This document shows positions 39,251-47,800 of a DNA stretch of 64,000 bases, piece after piece; within the stretch, counting starts at the first letter, position 1; each line of letters opens with the position of its first letter. The position numbers and the translations under genes were made by a program. The notes below the pieces were generated by a model, which was not told the origin of the DNA, ran no database searches, and worked only from the letters and a program-made list of their open reading frames with translations. The DNA is taken from positions 124,001-188,000 of the forward strand of contig NZ_BMVP01000013.1 of NCBI RefSeq assembly GCF_014650775.1, in the 5' to 3' direction. Source of the stretch: Streptomyces cirratus. GTDB lineage: Bacteria > Actinomycetota > Actinomycetes > Streptomycetales > Streptomycetaceae.

Positions 39251-41060
39251 TCCGCTCCAGGCGGCGCGAGACCGTGTTGGGGTGCACGTAGAGCAGTTCG
39301 GCGGCGCGGGTGGGGCTGCCTGCGGCCATGAACCAGCCCTGGAGGGTCTCGACGAGGTTCCCGAACCGTTCCGCGTCGTGGTCGAGCAGCGGCCCGAGGG
39401 TCCGCTCGACGAATCCGGTGACATCGTTTTCCTCGGCGAGCAGCATGCCGAGGAAGCCGAGTTCGGAGGCAGCGGCGGAACGGCCGGCTCCGCCGAGGGC
39501 GATGAGGGCCTCCAGGCAGCGCACGGCTTCCCGGTAGGCGGGGTGGACGCCGTCGGCGCCCCGGTTGGGCCCGCAGGAACCGGCGGTGACCTGGGCGCCG
39601 GTGGCGCCGGCCAGTTCGGCGCGGACCTCGCGGGCGCGGGCGGCGGCGTCCTCGCCGGGAAGCAGCAGGACCAGCCGGTCGCCCTGGACGGTCTTCATGC
39701 CGCGGTGGCGGCGGGCGTAGGCGGTGGCCCAGCTCTCGACGAGTTCGGCGGCCCCGGTCCGGGCGTGGGCGACGACCACCACGTGCGGGCGGTGCAGTTC
39801 GGCGAACCGGCCGGCGCGTTCCACGACCCGGTCGGGGGGCGCTTCGGGGCTGGTCAGGTCGGCCAGCAGCTCGTCGCGCACCTGGCCCTCGACGGCGGTG
39901 GAGCGCTGCGTGACCAGGAGCAGCGAGACGGTGCGGGCGTAGGACAGCAGGATCTGTTCGCCGGGTGCGGCGGTGGCGTCCTCGGGGTGGAACAGGAGGC
40001 AGCCGACGTCTTCGGAGCGGACGGACAGCGGCAGCACCCAGGTGCCGTCGGACAGCGGGCAGGCGATGCCGGTGGCGGCGGCGTCGAGTCGTACCCGGGC
40101 CAGTTCCTGCGGGTCGGGGCGCGGGATGCGGCCGTGTTCGGCGAGGCGTTCGCCGCCCTGGCCCTGTACGGCGAGGCCGCCGCCGAGCTCGGCGGCGGCA
40201 CGGGCGAGCAGTTCGTCCAGGCCGGCGCCGTCCAGGACGAGCTGGACCAGCTCGTCCTGGACGCTGTTGGCGCGCAGGGCGTCACTGAGCGAGGCGCGTA
40301 CGCGGGCCCCGGACTCCTCCAGTTCGGTGTTGGCGGTGTGGACGTCCTCCAGGTGCCGGGCGGTCCCGATGGCGACGGCGGCGAGGTCGGCGAGGGAGCA
40401 CATCAGCGCGACCTCCTCGGGCGTGAAGTGGCGGATGCCGCGGGCGGCCACGTACAGGTGTCCCAGGTGGCGGTCGTCGGCGCGCAGCGGCACGCCGAGC
40501 ACGGCGTGCAGGGACTCGGCGTGCAGGACCTCGTCGAGGGCGCCGGCCGGGGTGGGCGGGTCGTCGCCGAGGTGGTCGGCGGTCCAGAAGGGGGCGGGCT
40601 GTTCGCCTGGGGCCCCGGCGGGCACGGCGGCGCCGGTCACCCGGTAGCCGACGGTGAGGGCGCTGACCGCGCCGTCGGCGGTGCTGACGACGGCGTCGCC
40701 GGTGTCCCCGTCCAGCAGGACGGTGCAGGCGAGGTCCGTGTTCATCATGAGCCGGGCGCGGCGGGTGATCAGGCGCAGGGTCGCGTCGAGGCCCCCGGGC
40801 CGGGCGAGGTCGCGGGCGGCGTCCACGAGGGAGGCCAGCTCGGCCTCGCGGCGGCTGCGGCGTTCGAAGAGCCCGCTGACCTCCAGGGCCAGGCTCCTGG
40901 CGCGTTCCAGCCGTTCGGCCCTTGGGGTGTCGCCGGATCTGCGGGCCCGGGCGACGAGTTCGTCGTAGGAGCGGGCAGGTGCCTCGCTCGCGAGGAGTTC
41001 CAGGACGCGCAGTACGTCCTCTTCTGTGTGGCTCAGGAGGGTCGCCGACTCCCCCGTCAT
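39126..41060 (-). CDS. PucR/CdaR-type regulator with GAF domain
   Basis: The protein has 644 residues. The N-terminal part has a coiled coil around SLALEVSGLFERRSRREAEL and a GAF domain (ATLRLITRRARLMMNTDLAC to LGHLYVAARGIRHFTPEEVA). The centre resembles the GGDEF-like/PucR sensory region, and the C-terminal helix-turn-helix reads RAAELLYVHPNTVSRRLERI with LLGRDWQHPDRALELQLALR (PucR HTH_30). It is probably a ligand-responsive activator of the macrolide genes. ATG 41060 has a GGGGGCA site; a TTG 12 nt upstream is less likely. A copy of the 19-bp palindrome lies 111 bp upstream, consistent with autoregulation or control by a partner. Confidence 0.88.
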   Translation of the reverse strand: MTGESATLLSHTEEDVLRVLELLASEAPARSYDELVARARRSGDTPRAERLERARSLALEVSGLFERRSRREAELASLVDAARDLARPGGLDATLRLITRRARLMMNTDLACTVLLDGDTGDAVVSTADGAVSALTVGYRVTGAAVPAGAPGEQPAPFWTADHLGDDPPTPAGALDEVLHAESLHAVLGVPLRADDRHLGHLYVAARGIRHFTPEEVALMCSLADLAAVAIGTARHLEDVHTANTELEESGARVRASLSDALRANSVQDELVQLVLDGAGLDELLARAAAELGGGLAVQGQGGERLAEHGRIPRPDPQELARVRLDAAATGIACPLSDGTWVLPLSVRSEDVGCLLFHPEDATAAPGEQILLSYARTVSLLLVTQRSTAVEGQVRDELLADLTSPEAPPDRVVERAGRFAELHRPHVVVVAHARTGAAELVESWATAYARRHRGMKTVQGDRLVLLLPGEDAAARAREVRAELAGATGAQVTAGSCGPNRGADGVHPAYREAVRCLEALIALGGAGRSAAASELGFLGMLLAEENDVTGFVERTLGPLLDHDAERFGNLVETLQGWFMAAGSPTRAAELLYVHPNTVSRRLERITQLLGRDWQHPDRALELQLALRLRRARTSLDPEPAGPPSP

Positions 41061-41170
41061 CGCTGCCCCCAACGGTCAAATAGGACGGAACCTCAGATGC
41101 CGGGAACGTAACTTCCGTCTTGAACGAGCGTCAACCGGACCGGGGGGCGTCCGGACGGGGTGCGGGAGCG

Positions 41171-41189
41171 GTGGTGACCTGGCCACCAC
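41171..41189. promoter_or_regulatory. Palindromic operator, copy 2
   Basis: GTGGTGACCTGGCCACCAC differs from the copy at 37751 by a single base at the centre. It is 111 bp upstream of the PucR-family ATG. Eighteen of nineteen positions being shared in two short control regions of the same cluster is unlikely by chance even at this GC content. Confidence 0.65.
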
Positions 41190-41440
41190 GGGCGGGGCGG
41201 ACCGGCGGGCCGGGCAGTGGCCGCACCACCTTGGACCGGACCTGTCCCCGGTTCCAGGCGGGCTGGTGTGCCTGCCGGGGCGGCGGTGCGTGGGCCGTCC
41301 CGCGGGCCGCCGGGTCCCGCGGGGCCGGTTCCGGCGGCCCGGATCCTCCGGCGGGATGCGAGCGGTGCTCGACCGGGGCCCGGGCGTTCGTGGCCCGGGT
41401 CCCCGCCGGATCGCGACCCGGGACGCCGGTCCGCCCCGGG

Positions 41441-41480
41441 CTCTCGCAGGTCGCGTGGGCCTCTCGCAGGTCGCGTGGGG
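41441..41480. repeat. 20-bp tandem repeat
   Basis: CTCTCGCAGGTCGCGTGGG is repeated in tandem with period 20 (41441-41460 and 41461-41480, differing only in the last base). The pair lies 36 bp downstream of the methyltransferase stop codon read leftward, so it is in the 3' untranslated region of the sugar-gene transcript or upstream of the PucR promoter. Confidence 0.8.
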
Positions 41481-41515
41481 CCGGCGCACGCCACGTAGGG
41501 CAGGCGCAGGCCGTG

Positions 41516-42262
41516 TCAGGTGCGCACGCCGACGAACAGGCCCCGGCCGGACGGGCCGCCCTCCTGGAACTCCACCTCCAGACCGGCCCGCTCGAAGGCC
41601 CGCTCGTAGGCGGCGCGCTCGAAGAGGGTGATCAGATGGCTTTCGGACAGGTGCGTGATGTCCCGGCCCGGTTCGGCGATGAGGTAGTGGACGTCGATGT
41701 GCGTGGCGTCGCCCTCCAGCCGCGAGTGCGAGACCCGCGAGATGGTCTTGCCCTCCGCCTCGACGATGGACGCGCCCACGAATCCGGGGGTGAAGGTCTG
41801 CGGGAACCACCACGGTTCGACCACGACGACCCCGCCCGCGGGGTCGAGGTGCGCGGCGAAGCAGGCGAGCGCCGCGTCGAGTTCGTCCTGGTCGCGCATG
41901 TGGCCGATGGAGCTGAACATGCAGGTGACGGCGGAGTACGTGCGGTCCAGCGCGAAGTCGCGCATGTCACCGGGGTGGACGGCCGTGGCCGGGTTGCGGC
42001 GCTGTGCGATGTCCCGCATGTCGGGCGAGAGTTCCAGGCCTTCGGCGGTGTCGAAGACCGCGCTCAGGTGCTCCAGGTGGAGTCCGGTGCCGCAGGCCAC
42101 GTCGAGGAGGCTGCGGGCGCCGGGCACCTTGGCGGTGACCAGGGCCGCGAGGTCGGCGGCTTCGCGGGCGTAGTCCTTGCCCTTGCCCTGGTGGACGAGG
42201 TCGTAGAGGCGGGCGATGCCGCCGGTGTAGCCCTGGTCCGGGCGCAGGTCGGTGGTGGTCAC
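41516..42262 (-). CDS. dTDP-aminosugar N,N-dimethyltransferase (DesVI/TylM1 type)
   Basis: This 248-residue SAM-dependent enzyme has motif I LLDVACGTGLHLEHL, then LELSPDMRDIAQRR, HPGDMRDFALDR, VVVVEPWWFPQTFTPGF and the C-terminal GGPSGRGLFVGV. These stretches closely follow DesVI, EryCVI and TylM1, which dimethylate the 3-amino group of dTDP-3-amino-3,6-dideoxyhexose. It therefore makes the last step of dTDP-desosamine or dTDP-mycaminose. GTG 42262 overlaps the glycosyltransferase stop by 4 bp. Sequence alone does not tell desosamine from mycaminose; the other sugar genes are outside the window. Confidence 0.92.
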   Translation of the reverse strand: MTTTDLRPDQGYTGGIARLYDLVHQGKGKDYAREAADLAALVTAKVPGARSLLDVACGTGLHLEHLSAVFDTAEGLELSPDMRDIAQRRNPATAVHPGDMRDFALDRTYSAVTCMFSSIGHMRDQDELDAALACFAAHLDPAGGVVVVEPWWFPQTFTPGFVGASIVEAEGKTISRVSHSRLEGDATHIDVHYLIAEPGRDITHLSESHLITLFERAAYERAFERAGLEVEFQEGGPSGRGLFVGVRT

Positions 42263-43560
42263 GTCGGGTCTCCTTGGCTGGGGTGGGGGGTGCGGCCGTG
42301 GCGCGCCGCCAGGCGTTCCAGGGCGGGGACGAGGGCCGCGGGGGACGGGGCGGCGAGCGTCTCCTCGCGCAGGCGGCGGGCGCCCGCGGCGAGCGAGGGG
42401 TCGGTGAGGGCCCGTACGACCGCCTCCCGCAGCGAGGCAGCGTCGAGCTTCTCGGGCGGCAGGTCGATGCCGGCGCCCTGTTCGGCGTGGAGTTCGGCCT
42501 TGAGCGGGGCGTCCCACAGCGAGCCGACGATGATCTGCGGCACGCCGTGCAGGGTCGCGGTGTATCCGGTGCCCGCGCCGCCGTGGTGGACGATCGCGTC
42601 GCAGGTCGGCAGGAGCACGTCCATGGGCACGAAGTCGACGGCGCGGATGTTGGCGGGCAGGCCCTCGCGGTCCCGCAGCTGGCTCGCGTCGAGGGTGGCG
42701 ACGATCTCGGCGTCCACGTCGCCCAGCGCGTGCAGCAGTTCCTCGAACGGGACGGCGTCGCGGCCGTAGGTCTCGCGTGCGGAGACACCGAGGGTGATGC
42801 ACACGCGGCGCCGGGTGGGCGGCGCGTGCAGCCAGTCGGGGACCACCGAGGGGCCGTTGTACGGGACGAAGCGCATCGGCAGCACCTCGCCCGGTACGGG
42901 TACGCGCAGGCTCGCGGGGGCAGGGTCGATGGTGGCGTGGCCGCCGACGAGCTCCTCGATCGCTGCGGCGTCGGGGGTGGTGCCGTGCCGCTCCAGGGTC
43001 CAGGTCAGCCATTCGGCCATCGGGTCCTCGCGCCGCTCCTCGGGCTGCCGGGCGAGCAGTTCGAGGAACTGGCTCCGGGCGGCGAGGATGACGTCCGGGC
43101 CCCACAGGAGCCGGGCGTGGGCGGCGCCGACGACGTGCGCGGCGACGGGTCCGGCGTAGGTGAACGGCTCCCACAGCACCAGGTCGGGCCGCCAGGCGCG
43201 GGCGAAGTCCACCAGGTCGTCGATGGTCGTGTCGCCGTTGAGCGGCGCGAACGACATGGCCGTCATCATGGTCTGCCGCCCCAGGGCGTGTTCCCAGCCG
43301 AGGGGGCCGCTGCGGGTCTGCGCGAAGTCCAGGCCCTGCTGGTACGGGGTGGGGTCGCCGCCGATCCGGGTCATCAGTTCGGCGATGGAGTCCAGGTCGC
43401 CGACGGGCACGGCGGTCAATCCGGAGCCGTTGATCACCTCGGTGAGTGCGGGCTGGCTGGCGACCCGGACCTCGTGGCCGGCGGCGCGCAGCGCCCAGGC
43501 GAGCGGCACCAGGTTGTAGTAGTGGGTGTTGTGCGCGAAGCACGTGATCAGGACGCGCAT
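42259..43560 (-). CDS. Macrolide glycosyltransferase (DesVII/TylM2/EryCIII type)
   Basis: This 433-residue GT-B (GT1 family) enzyme opens with MRVLITCFAHNTHYYNLVPL, has the acceptor-domain stretch LWEPFTYAGPVAAHVVGAAH, and carries the nucleotide-sugar motif CDAIVHHGGAGTGYTATLHG near residue 330. These match aminosugar-transferring macrolide enzymes that need a P450-fold helper; such a helper is encoded immediately upstream. It should attach the dimethylaminohexose to the C5 hydroxyl of the macrolactone. It is followed by the methyltransferase with a 4-bp overlap. Confidence 0.92.
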   Translation of the reverse strand: MRVLITCFAHNTHYYNLVPLAWALRAAGHEVRVASQPALTEVINGSGLTAVPVGDLDSIAELMTRIGGDPTPYQQGLDFAQTRSGPLGWEHALGRQTMMTAMSFAPLNGDTTIDDLVDFARAWRPDLVLWEPFTYAGPVAAHVVGAAHARLLWGPDVILAARSQFLELLARQPEERREDPMAEWLTWTLERHGTTPDAAAIEELVGGHATIDPAPASLRVPVPGEVLPMRFVPYNGPSVVPDWLHAPPTRRRVCITLGVSARETYGRDAVPFEELLHALGDVDAEIVATLDASQLRDREGLPANIRAVDFVPMDVLLPTCDAIVHHGGAGTGYTATLHGVPQIIVGSLWDAPLKAELHAEQGAGIDLPPEKLDAASLREAVVRALTDPSLAAGARRLREETLAAPSPAALVPALERLAARHGRTPHPSQGDPT

Positions 43561-43618
43561 GACGTCGTCTCCCCCTCGGGGCCCTCGTGACGGTGGGCGG
43601 GCGGGCGGTCGGGCCGGT

Positions 43619-44839
43619 TCAGGCGGCCGTGGCGACCGGGAAGCGGGCGGGGGCGCGCAGCACCGGTGAGCGCGGGCGGATCACCGGCTCGCCGACGGTG
43701 CGCAGGTCCGGCAGGGTCTCGGCGAGGACGCGCAGCGCGGCGCCGGCGTTCGCCCGGACGAGGTGGGCGGACAGGGCGAAGTGCAGGTCGCCGGGCAGGC
43801 CGAGGGGTCCGGCGTCCTCGGGTGCCCGTGGGTCGCGGCCCGCGGCGGCGACGAGGACGGTCACCCGTGCCCCGGCCCGGAGCGGGGTGCCGGCGAGGGT
43901 GACGCCGGTGCGGGCCACGCGGGTCTCCAGCCGTACGGGCGGTGCGACGCGCAGGGTGTGTTCGACGGCCGCGCGGGCCGCGGCGGGGCCGGCCGCGACG
44001 CGCTGCCAGGCGCCCGGCTCCGCCAGCAGCGCCCGGACGGCGTTGACGAGGAGGACGGCGGTGGCCTCGGCGGCGCTGACGGCCACCACCAGACGGGCCC
44101 GCACGGCATCGGCCCCGGCCCCGTCGAAGGCGCGGGCCAGCAGGGCGGCCATGGCCTCCTCGGCGGCTTCGGCGGCCCGCGCGGTGGCGTGGGTCTGGGG
44201 GCAGAGCAGGCCGTCGAGGGCGTGGCGGCAGCCGGGCAGGATGCGGGCGAACTCCGCGTGCGCGGAGGCGGGCAGGCCGAGCTGTCCTGCGAGGACGGGG
44301 CCCATGAGGGGGCGTGCGAAGTCCTCGGCGAGGTCGAAGCGCCGGCCGAGCCCGGCCAGGAGCGTACGGGCGTGCGCCGCGGCTTGCTCCTCGGCTCCGG
44401 TCCCGTCCGGGACGTGCAGCAGGGGGCCGCCGAAGGCGGTGAGGGCGGCCAGCCGGGCGGCGCCCGCCCGGTCGAGGGTCAAGGCGGTGCTGCGGTACGG
44501 GAGGGGGTCGTCGCCGGGGTCACCGGCGGCCGGTCCGGGTCCGTCGAAAGCCGGGTGCTCCAGGACCTCCCGGGCGACGGCGTGGTCTGCCGTCACCCAG
44601 GTGTCCAGCAGCTCGCTGTGGTGCAGCGGGCCGAGGGCCCGCACCCGCTCTTCGAAGGCGGCCGGGTCGTCGGTCCCGGCGCGCAGGAGCAGCCCGTACG
44701 GGTCGCCCGCGATGCCGGCGAACCATTGGGCGGCCCGGGTGAGTTGGCTGCCACGGGCCCGACGGGCGATGTCCCGTCCGGACTCGGGGGACGGCTGCGG
44801 CGCGGGCGGCAGGGTCGGGGCCGGCAGGGTTGAGGTCAT
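43619..44839 (-). CDS. P450-fold glycosyltransferase helper protein (DesVIII/TylM3/EryCII type)
   Basis: This 406-residue P450-like protein lacks the haem-ligand motif: where FGxGxHxCxG is expected it reads LHFALSAHLVRANAGAALRV, with no Cys. The fold is otherwise recognisable (ALGPLHHSELLDTWVTADHA; ARAAVEHTLRVAPPVRLETR). Such haem-free homologues activate the partner glycosyltransferase, encoded 58 bp downstream. ATG 44839 has GAGGAG 8 nt upstream; an ATG at 44854, overlapping the PKS stop as ATGA, is the alternative. A catalytic monooxygenase role can be excluded on present evidence. Confidence 0.9.
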   Translation of the reverse strand: MTSTLPAPTLPPAPQPSPESGRDIARRARGSQLTRAAQWFAGIAGDPYGLLLRAGTDDPAAFEERVRALGPLHHSELLDTWVTADHAVAREVLEHPAFDGPGPAAGDPGDDPLPYRSTALTLDRAGAARLAALTAFGGPLLHVPDGTGAEEQAAAHARTLLAGLGRRFDLAEDFARPLMGPVLAGQLGLPASAHAEFARILPGCRHALDGLLCPQTHATARAAEAAEEAMAALLARAFDGAGADAVRARLVVAVSAAEATAVLLVNAVRALLAEPGAWQRVAAGPAAARAAVEHTLRVAPPVRLETRVARTGVTLAGTPLRAGARVTVLVAAAGRDPRAPEDAGPLGLPGDLHFALSAHLVRANAGAALRVLAETLPDLRTVGEPVIRPRSPVLRAPARFPVATAA

Positions 44840-44850
44840 GGGGCTCCTCG

Positions 44851-47800
44851 TCATCGGTCGCCGCCGGGCAGCGCGTCCAGCCAGGCGTCGACGGCGCGGG
44901 CGGTGGCCGGGGCGTGCTCGGTCATCATCGTGAAGTGGTTGCCGGGGACGTCCAGGGCGGTGTGGGAGAACTCCCAGACGGACCGCCAGTCCTGGTCCGG
45001 GTCGCTCCAGGCGGCCATGGGGTCGGTGGCACGCAGGTGCAGGACCGGCGCGCGGGTGGGCTGCGGGGCCCAGCCGAGCAGGAGCCGGTGGTAGGCGCCC
45101 ATGGCGGTCAGCCGGGTGTCGTCGAGCGGTACGGGCGTACGGTCCATCGCCCAGCGGAGCATGACGTCCCGCCAGACGCCCATGGCTCCGGGCGCGCTCG
45201 GGGTGTAGACGTCGGCGAGGACGAGGGCGGCGGGTCCGGGGCCGGTGTCCTCCAGGTGCCGGGCGAGCGCGTGGGCGGCGTTGGCCCCGGCGGAGTGGCC
45301 GATCAGCGCGTACGGGCGGCCCGCGGCGAGGCGGGTGACGGCCGCGGCGTGGGCGGCGCACAGGGCTTCCAGGGAGTCGGGCAGCGGCTCCCCCGGCCGG
45401 AACCCGGGCTGCGGGAGGGCGAGGACGGGGCGCCGTCCGGCCAGGGCGGTGGCGAAGGCCGCGAACTCCGTGGGGCCGGAGACGGCGGCGGTGCCGCTGA
45501 CCGCGATGAGCAGCGGCCGGCCGGGGGCGTCGGGTGCGGGTTCGGGTGCGAGGGGGACGGGCGAGACGGGGTGGGGGCGTTCGCGGGTGAAGACGGGTCG
45601 CAGGGCGGCGACGGCGCCGAGCGCGTCGACGGCCTCGGCCACCCTGCCGGTGGCGACGGCGTCGCGGTAGAGCGGGACGAGGGTGGCGGCTGCGGACGCG
45701 CCCTGTTCGCCGCGTTCCGTGCCGAGGAGTTCCAGCAGGTGGGCGGCGAGCTTGGCCGGGGTGTCGTGGGTGAACAGCGCCTCGGCGTCCAGTTCGAGTC
45801 CGGTGACGGAGTTCAGCGCGCGCCGGAAGTGGGTGACGGCCAGGGAGTCGAAGCCGAGCAGCAGGAACGGCGTGTCGGTCTCGACCTCGTCGGGGGTGTC
45901 GTGGCCGAGTACGGCGGCGGCCTCGGCGCGCACGAGGGCGAGGACGGCGCCGGGGCGCTCCGCCGCGGGCAGGTGGGCCACGCCACGGCCGGGGGCCGGG
46001 ACGGCGGCGGCCGGGGGCCGGGACGGTGCGCCGCCGTCCGCGGGACCGAGGCCGGACCGGGCACCGGCGTCTGCCGGACCGAGGCCGGACCGGGTACCGG
46101 CGTCCGCCGGGCCGAGGCCGGACCGGGTCCGGGGCTCGCCGGGGGTGGGCGGGGTGAGGTCTGCGATCAGGGGGCTGGGGCGGTAGGCGGTGAAGCCGTC
46201 CGCGAAGGGCCCCCAGTCGGTGTCGGTGACCGTCAGGTTGGCCTCGCCCGCCGCGACGGCGCGCAGCAGCTCGGTCAGCGCGTCCTGCGGGTCCATCGGC
46301 CGTACGCCCCTGCGCCGCAGGTAGGCGCCGCCTTCGCCCTCGCCCATTCCGCGACCGCCCCACAGGCCCCAGGCGACGGAGGTCGCGGGCAGTCCGTCGG
46401 CGCGCCGGCGCAGGGCGAGCGCGTCGAGGTCGGCGTTGGCCGCGGCGTACGCGCACTGTCCGGCGCTGCCCCAGACCCCGGCGCCCGAGGAGTACAGGAC
46501 GAACGCGTCCAGGTCGAGGGGCCGGGTCAGTTCGTCGAGGTGGCGGGCGCCGGCTACCTTGCCCGCGTACACGTCCGCGAAGACCTCGGCGCCGGCTTCC
46601 GTCAGCGGGCTGACCTGCGGGACGCCCGCGGCGTGGAAGACGGCCGTCAGCGGGGCGTCGGCGGGGACCTGTGCCAGCAGGGCGGCGAGCGCGTCCCGGT
46701 CCGCGAGGTCGGCGGCCCCGAAGGTCACCTTGGCGCCCAGCGCGAGGAGTTCGGCTTCCAGTTCCGCCGCGCCCGGGGCCCGGCGGCCGCGCCGGCCGAC
46801 GAGCAGCAGGTGCGCGGCTCCTTCGGCGGCGAGCCGGCGGGCCAGGTGCCCGCCGAGCGCCCCGGTGCCGCCGGTCACCAGGACGGTGCCGTGCGGACGG
46901 TAGGGGGTCTGCCCGGCGCGGGGTACGGGGGCCGGGGTGAGCCGGCGGCCGTAGGCGCGTCCGGCGCGGACGGCCACCTGGTCCTCGGGGCCGCCGAGCG
47001 CCGTGGCGAGCAGCCGCCAGGCGTCGTCGTCGGCCGGGTCCGTCCCGGGCAGGTCGACCAGGCCGCCCCACAGGGCGGGGAGTTCGAGGGCCGCCACCCG
47101 GCCGAGGCCCCACAGCTGGGCGCCCGCGGCCCGGGGCCGTTCGCCTTCGGTCACGGCCACCGCGCCCCGGGTCGCGCACCACAGCCGCGCGGAGGGGGCC
47201 TTCTCGGCCATGGCCTGGGCGAGGTGCAAGGTGGCCCGGACGGCGGCCGGGACCAGGTCGGACCCGGTGTCCTCGGCCGTGCCCAGCAGGGACAGGACCC
47301 CGGCCGGGCCGTCGCCGGCCGCCTCGAACAGGGCGGCCGCGGTGGTCCGGTCGGCCGCCCCGGCGTCCAGCGGCAGCCGGCGGACGGTCGCGCCGCGCGC
47401 CGTCAGGGCCCGCTCGGCGGCCTCGGCGAGCGGTGCGGCGGACCCGGCGGGTTCCACGATCAGCCAGGTCCCGTGGAGGCGGGCGGCCGGGCCCGGCGGG
47501 GTGGTCAGGGGCCGCCAGGTGACCTCGTAGCGCCGGGCCCCGGTGCGGGCGCCGCCGCGTCCGGCGGGGGCGATCCAGTACCGGCGGTGCTGCCAGGCGT
47601 ACACCGGCAGCGGGGCCGGGCGGGCGCCGGTCCCCTCGAAGAGGCGGGCGCGGTCGAGGGCGGCGCCCCGGGCGGAGGCGGCGGCCACGGCGCGCAGCAG
47701 CGTCTCGCCCTCGGGGCGGCCGCGCCGCAGTACGGGCACCAGCAGGGGCGCCTCGTCGGCGGGGGCCGCGCCGGTGGCGTCGGGCGCGGTGAGTACGTCC

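Larger units (their letters stand above)
41061..41515. promoter_or_regulatory. 455-bp control region upstream of the PucR gene
   Basis: It lies between the PucR start and the methyltransferase stop and shows no convincing gene; the open frames crossing it are composition artefacts. It contains the second copy of the 19-bp palindrome (41171-41189) and a 20-bp tandem repeat (41441-41480). It should hold the PucR promoter and perhaps a terminator for the leftward sugar/PKS transcript. Confidence 0.6.

Noticed and set aside
41120..41519. Small coding genes in the PucR upstream gap
   Set aside because: Open frames in several phases lack ribosome sites and family motifs; the region looks like a control region with repeats.
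43619..44839. Catalytic cytochrome P450 tailoring enzyme
   Set aside because: The haem-ligand Cys motif is absent; gene order matches glycosyltransferase helper proteins.
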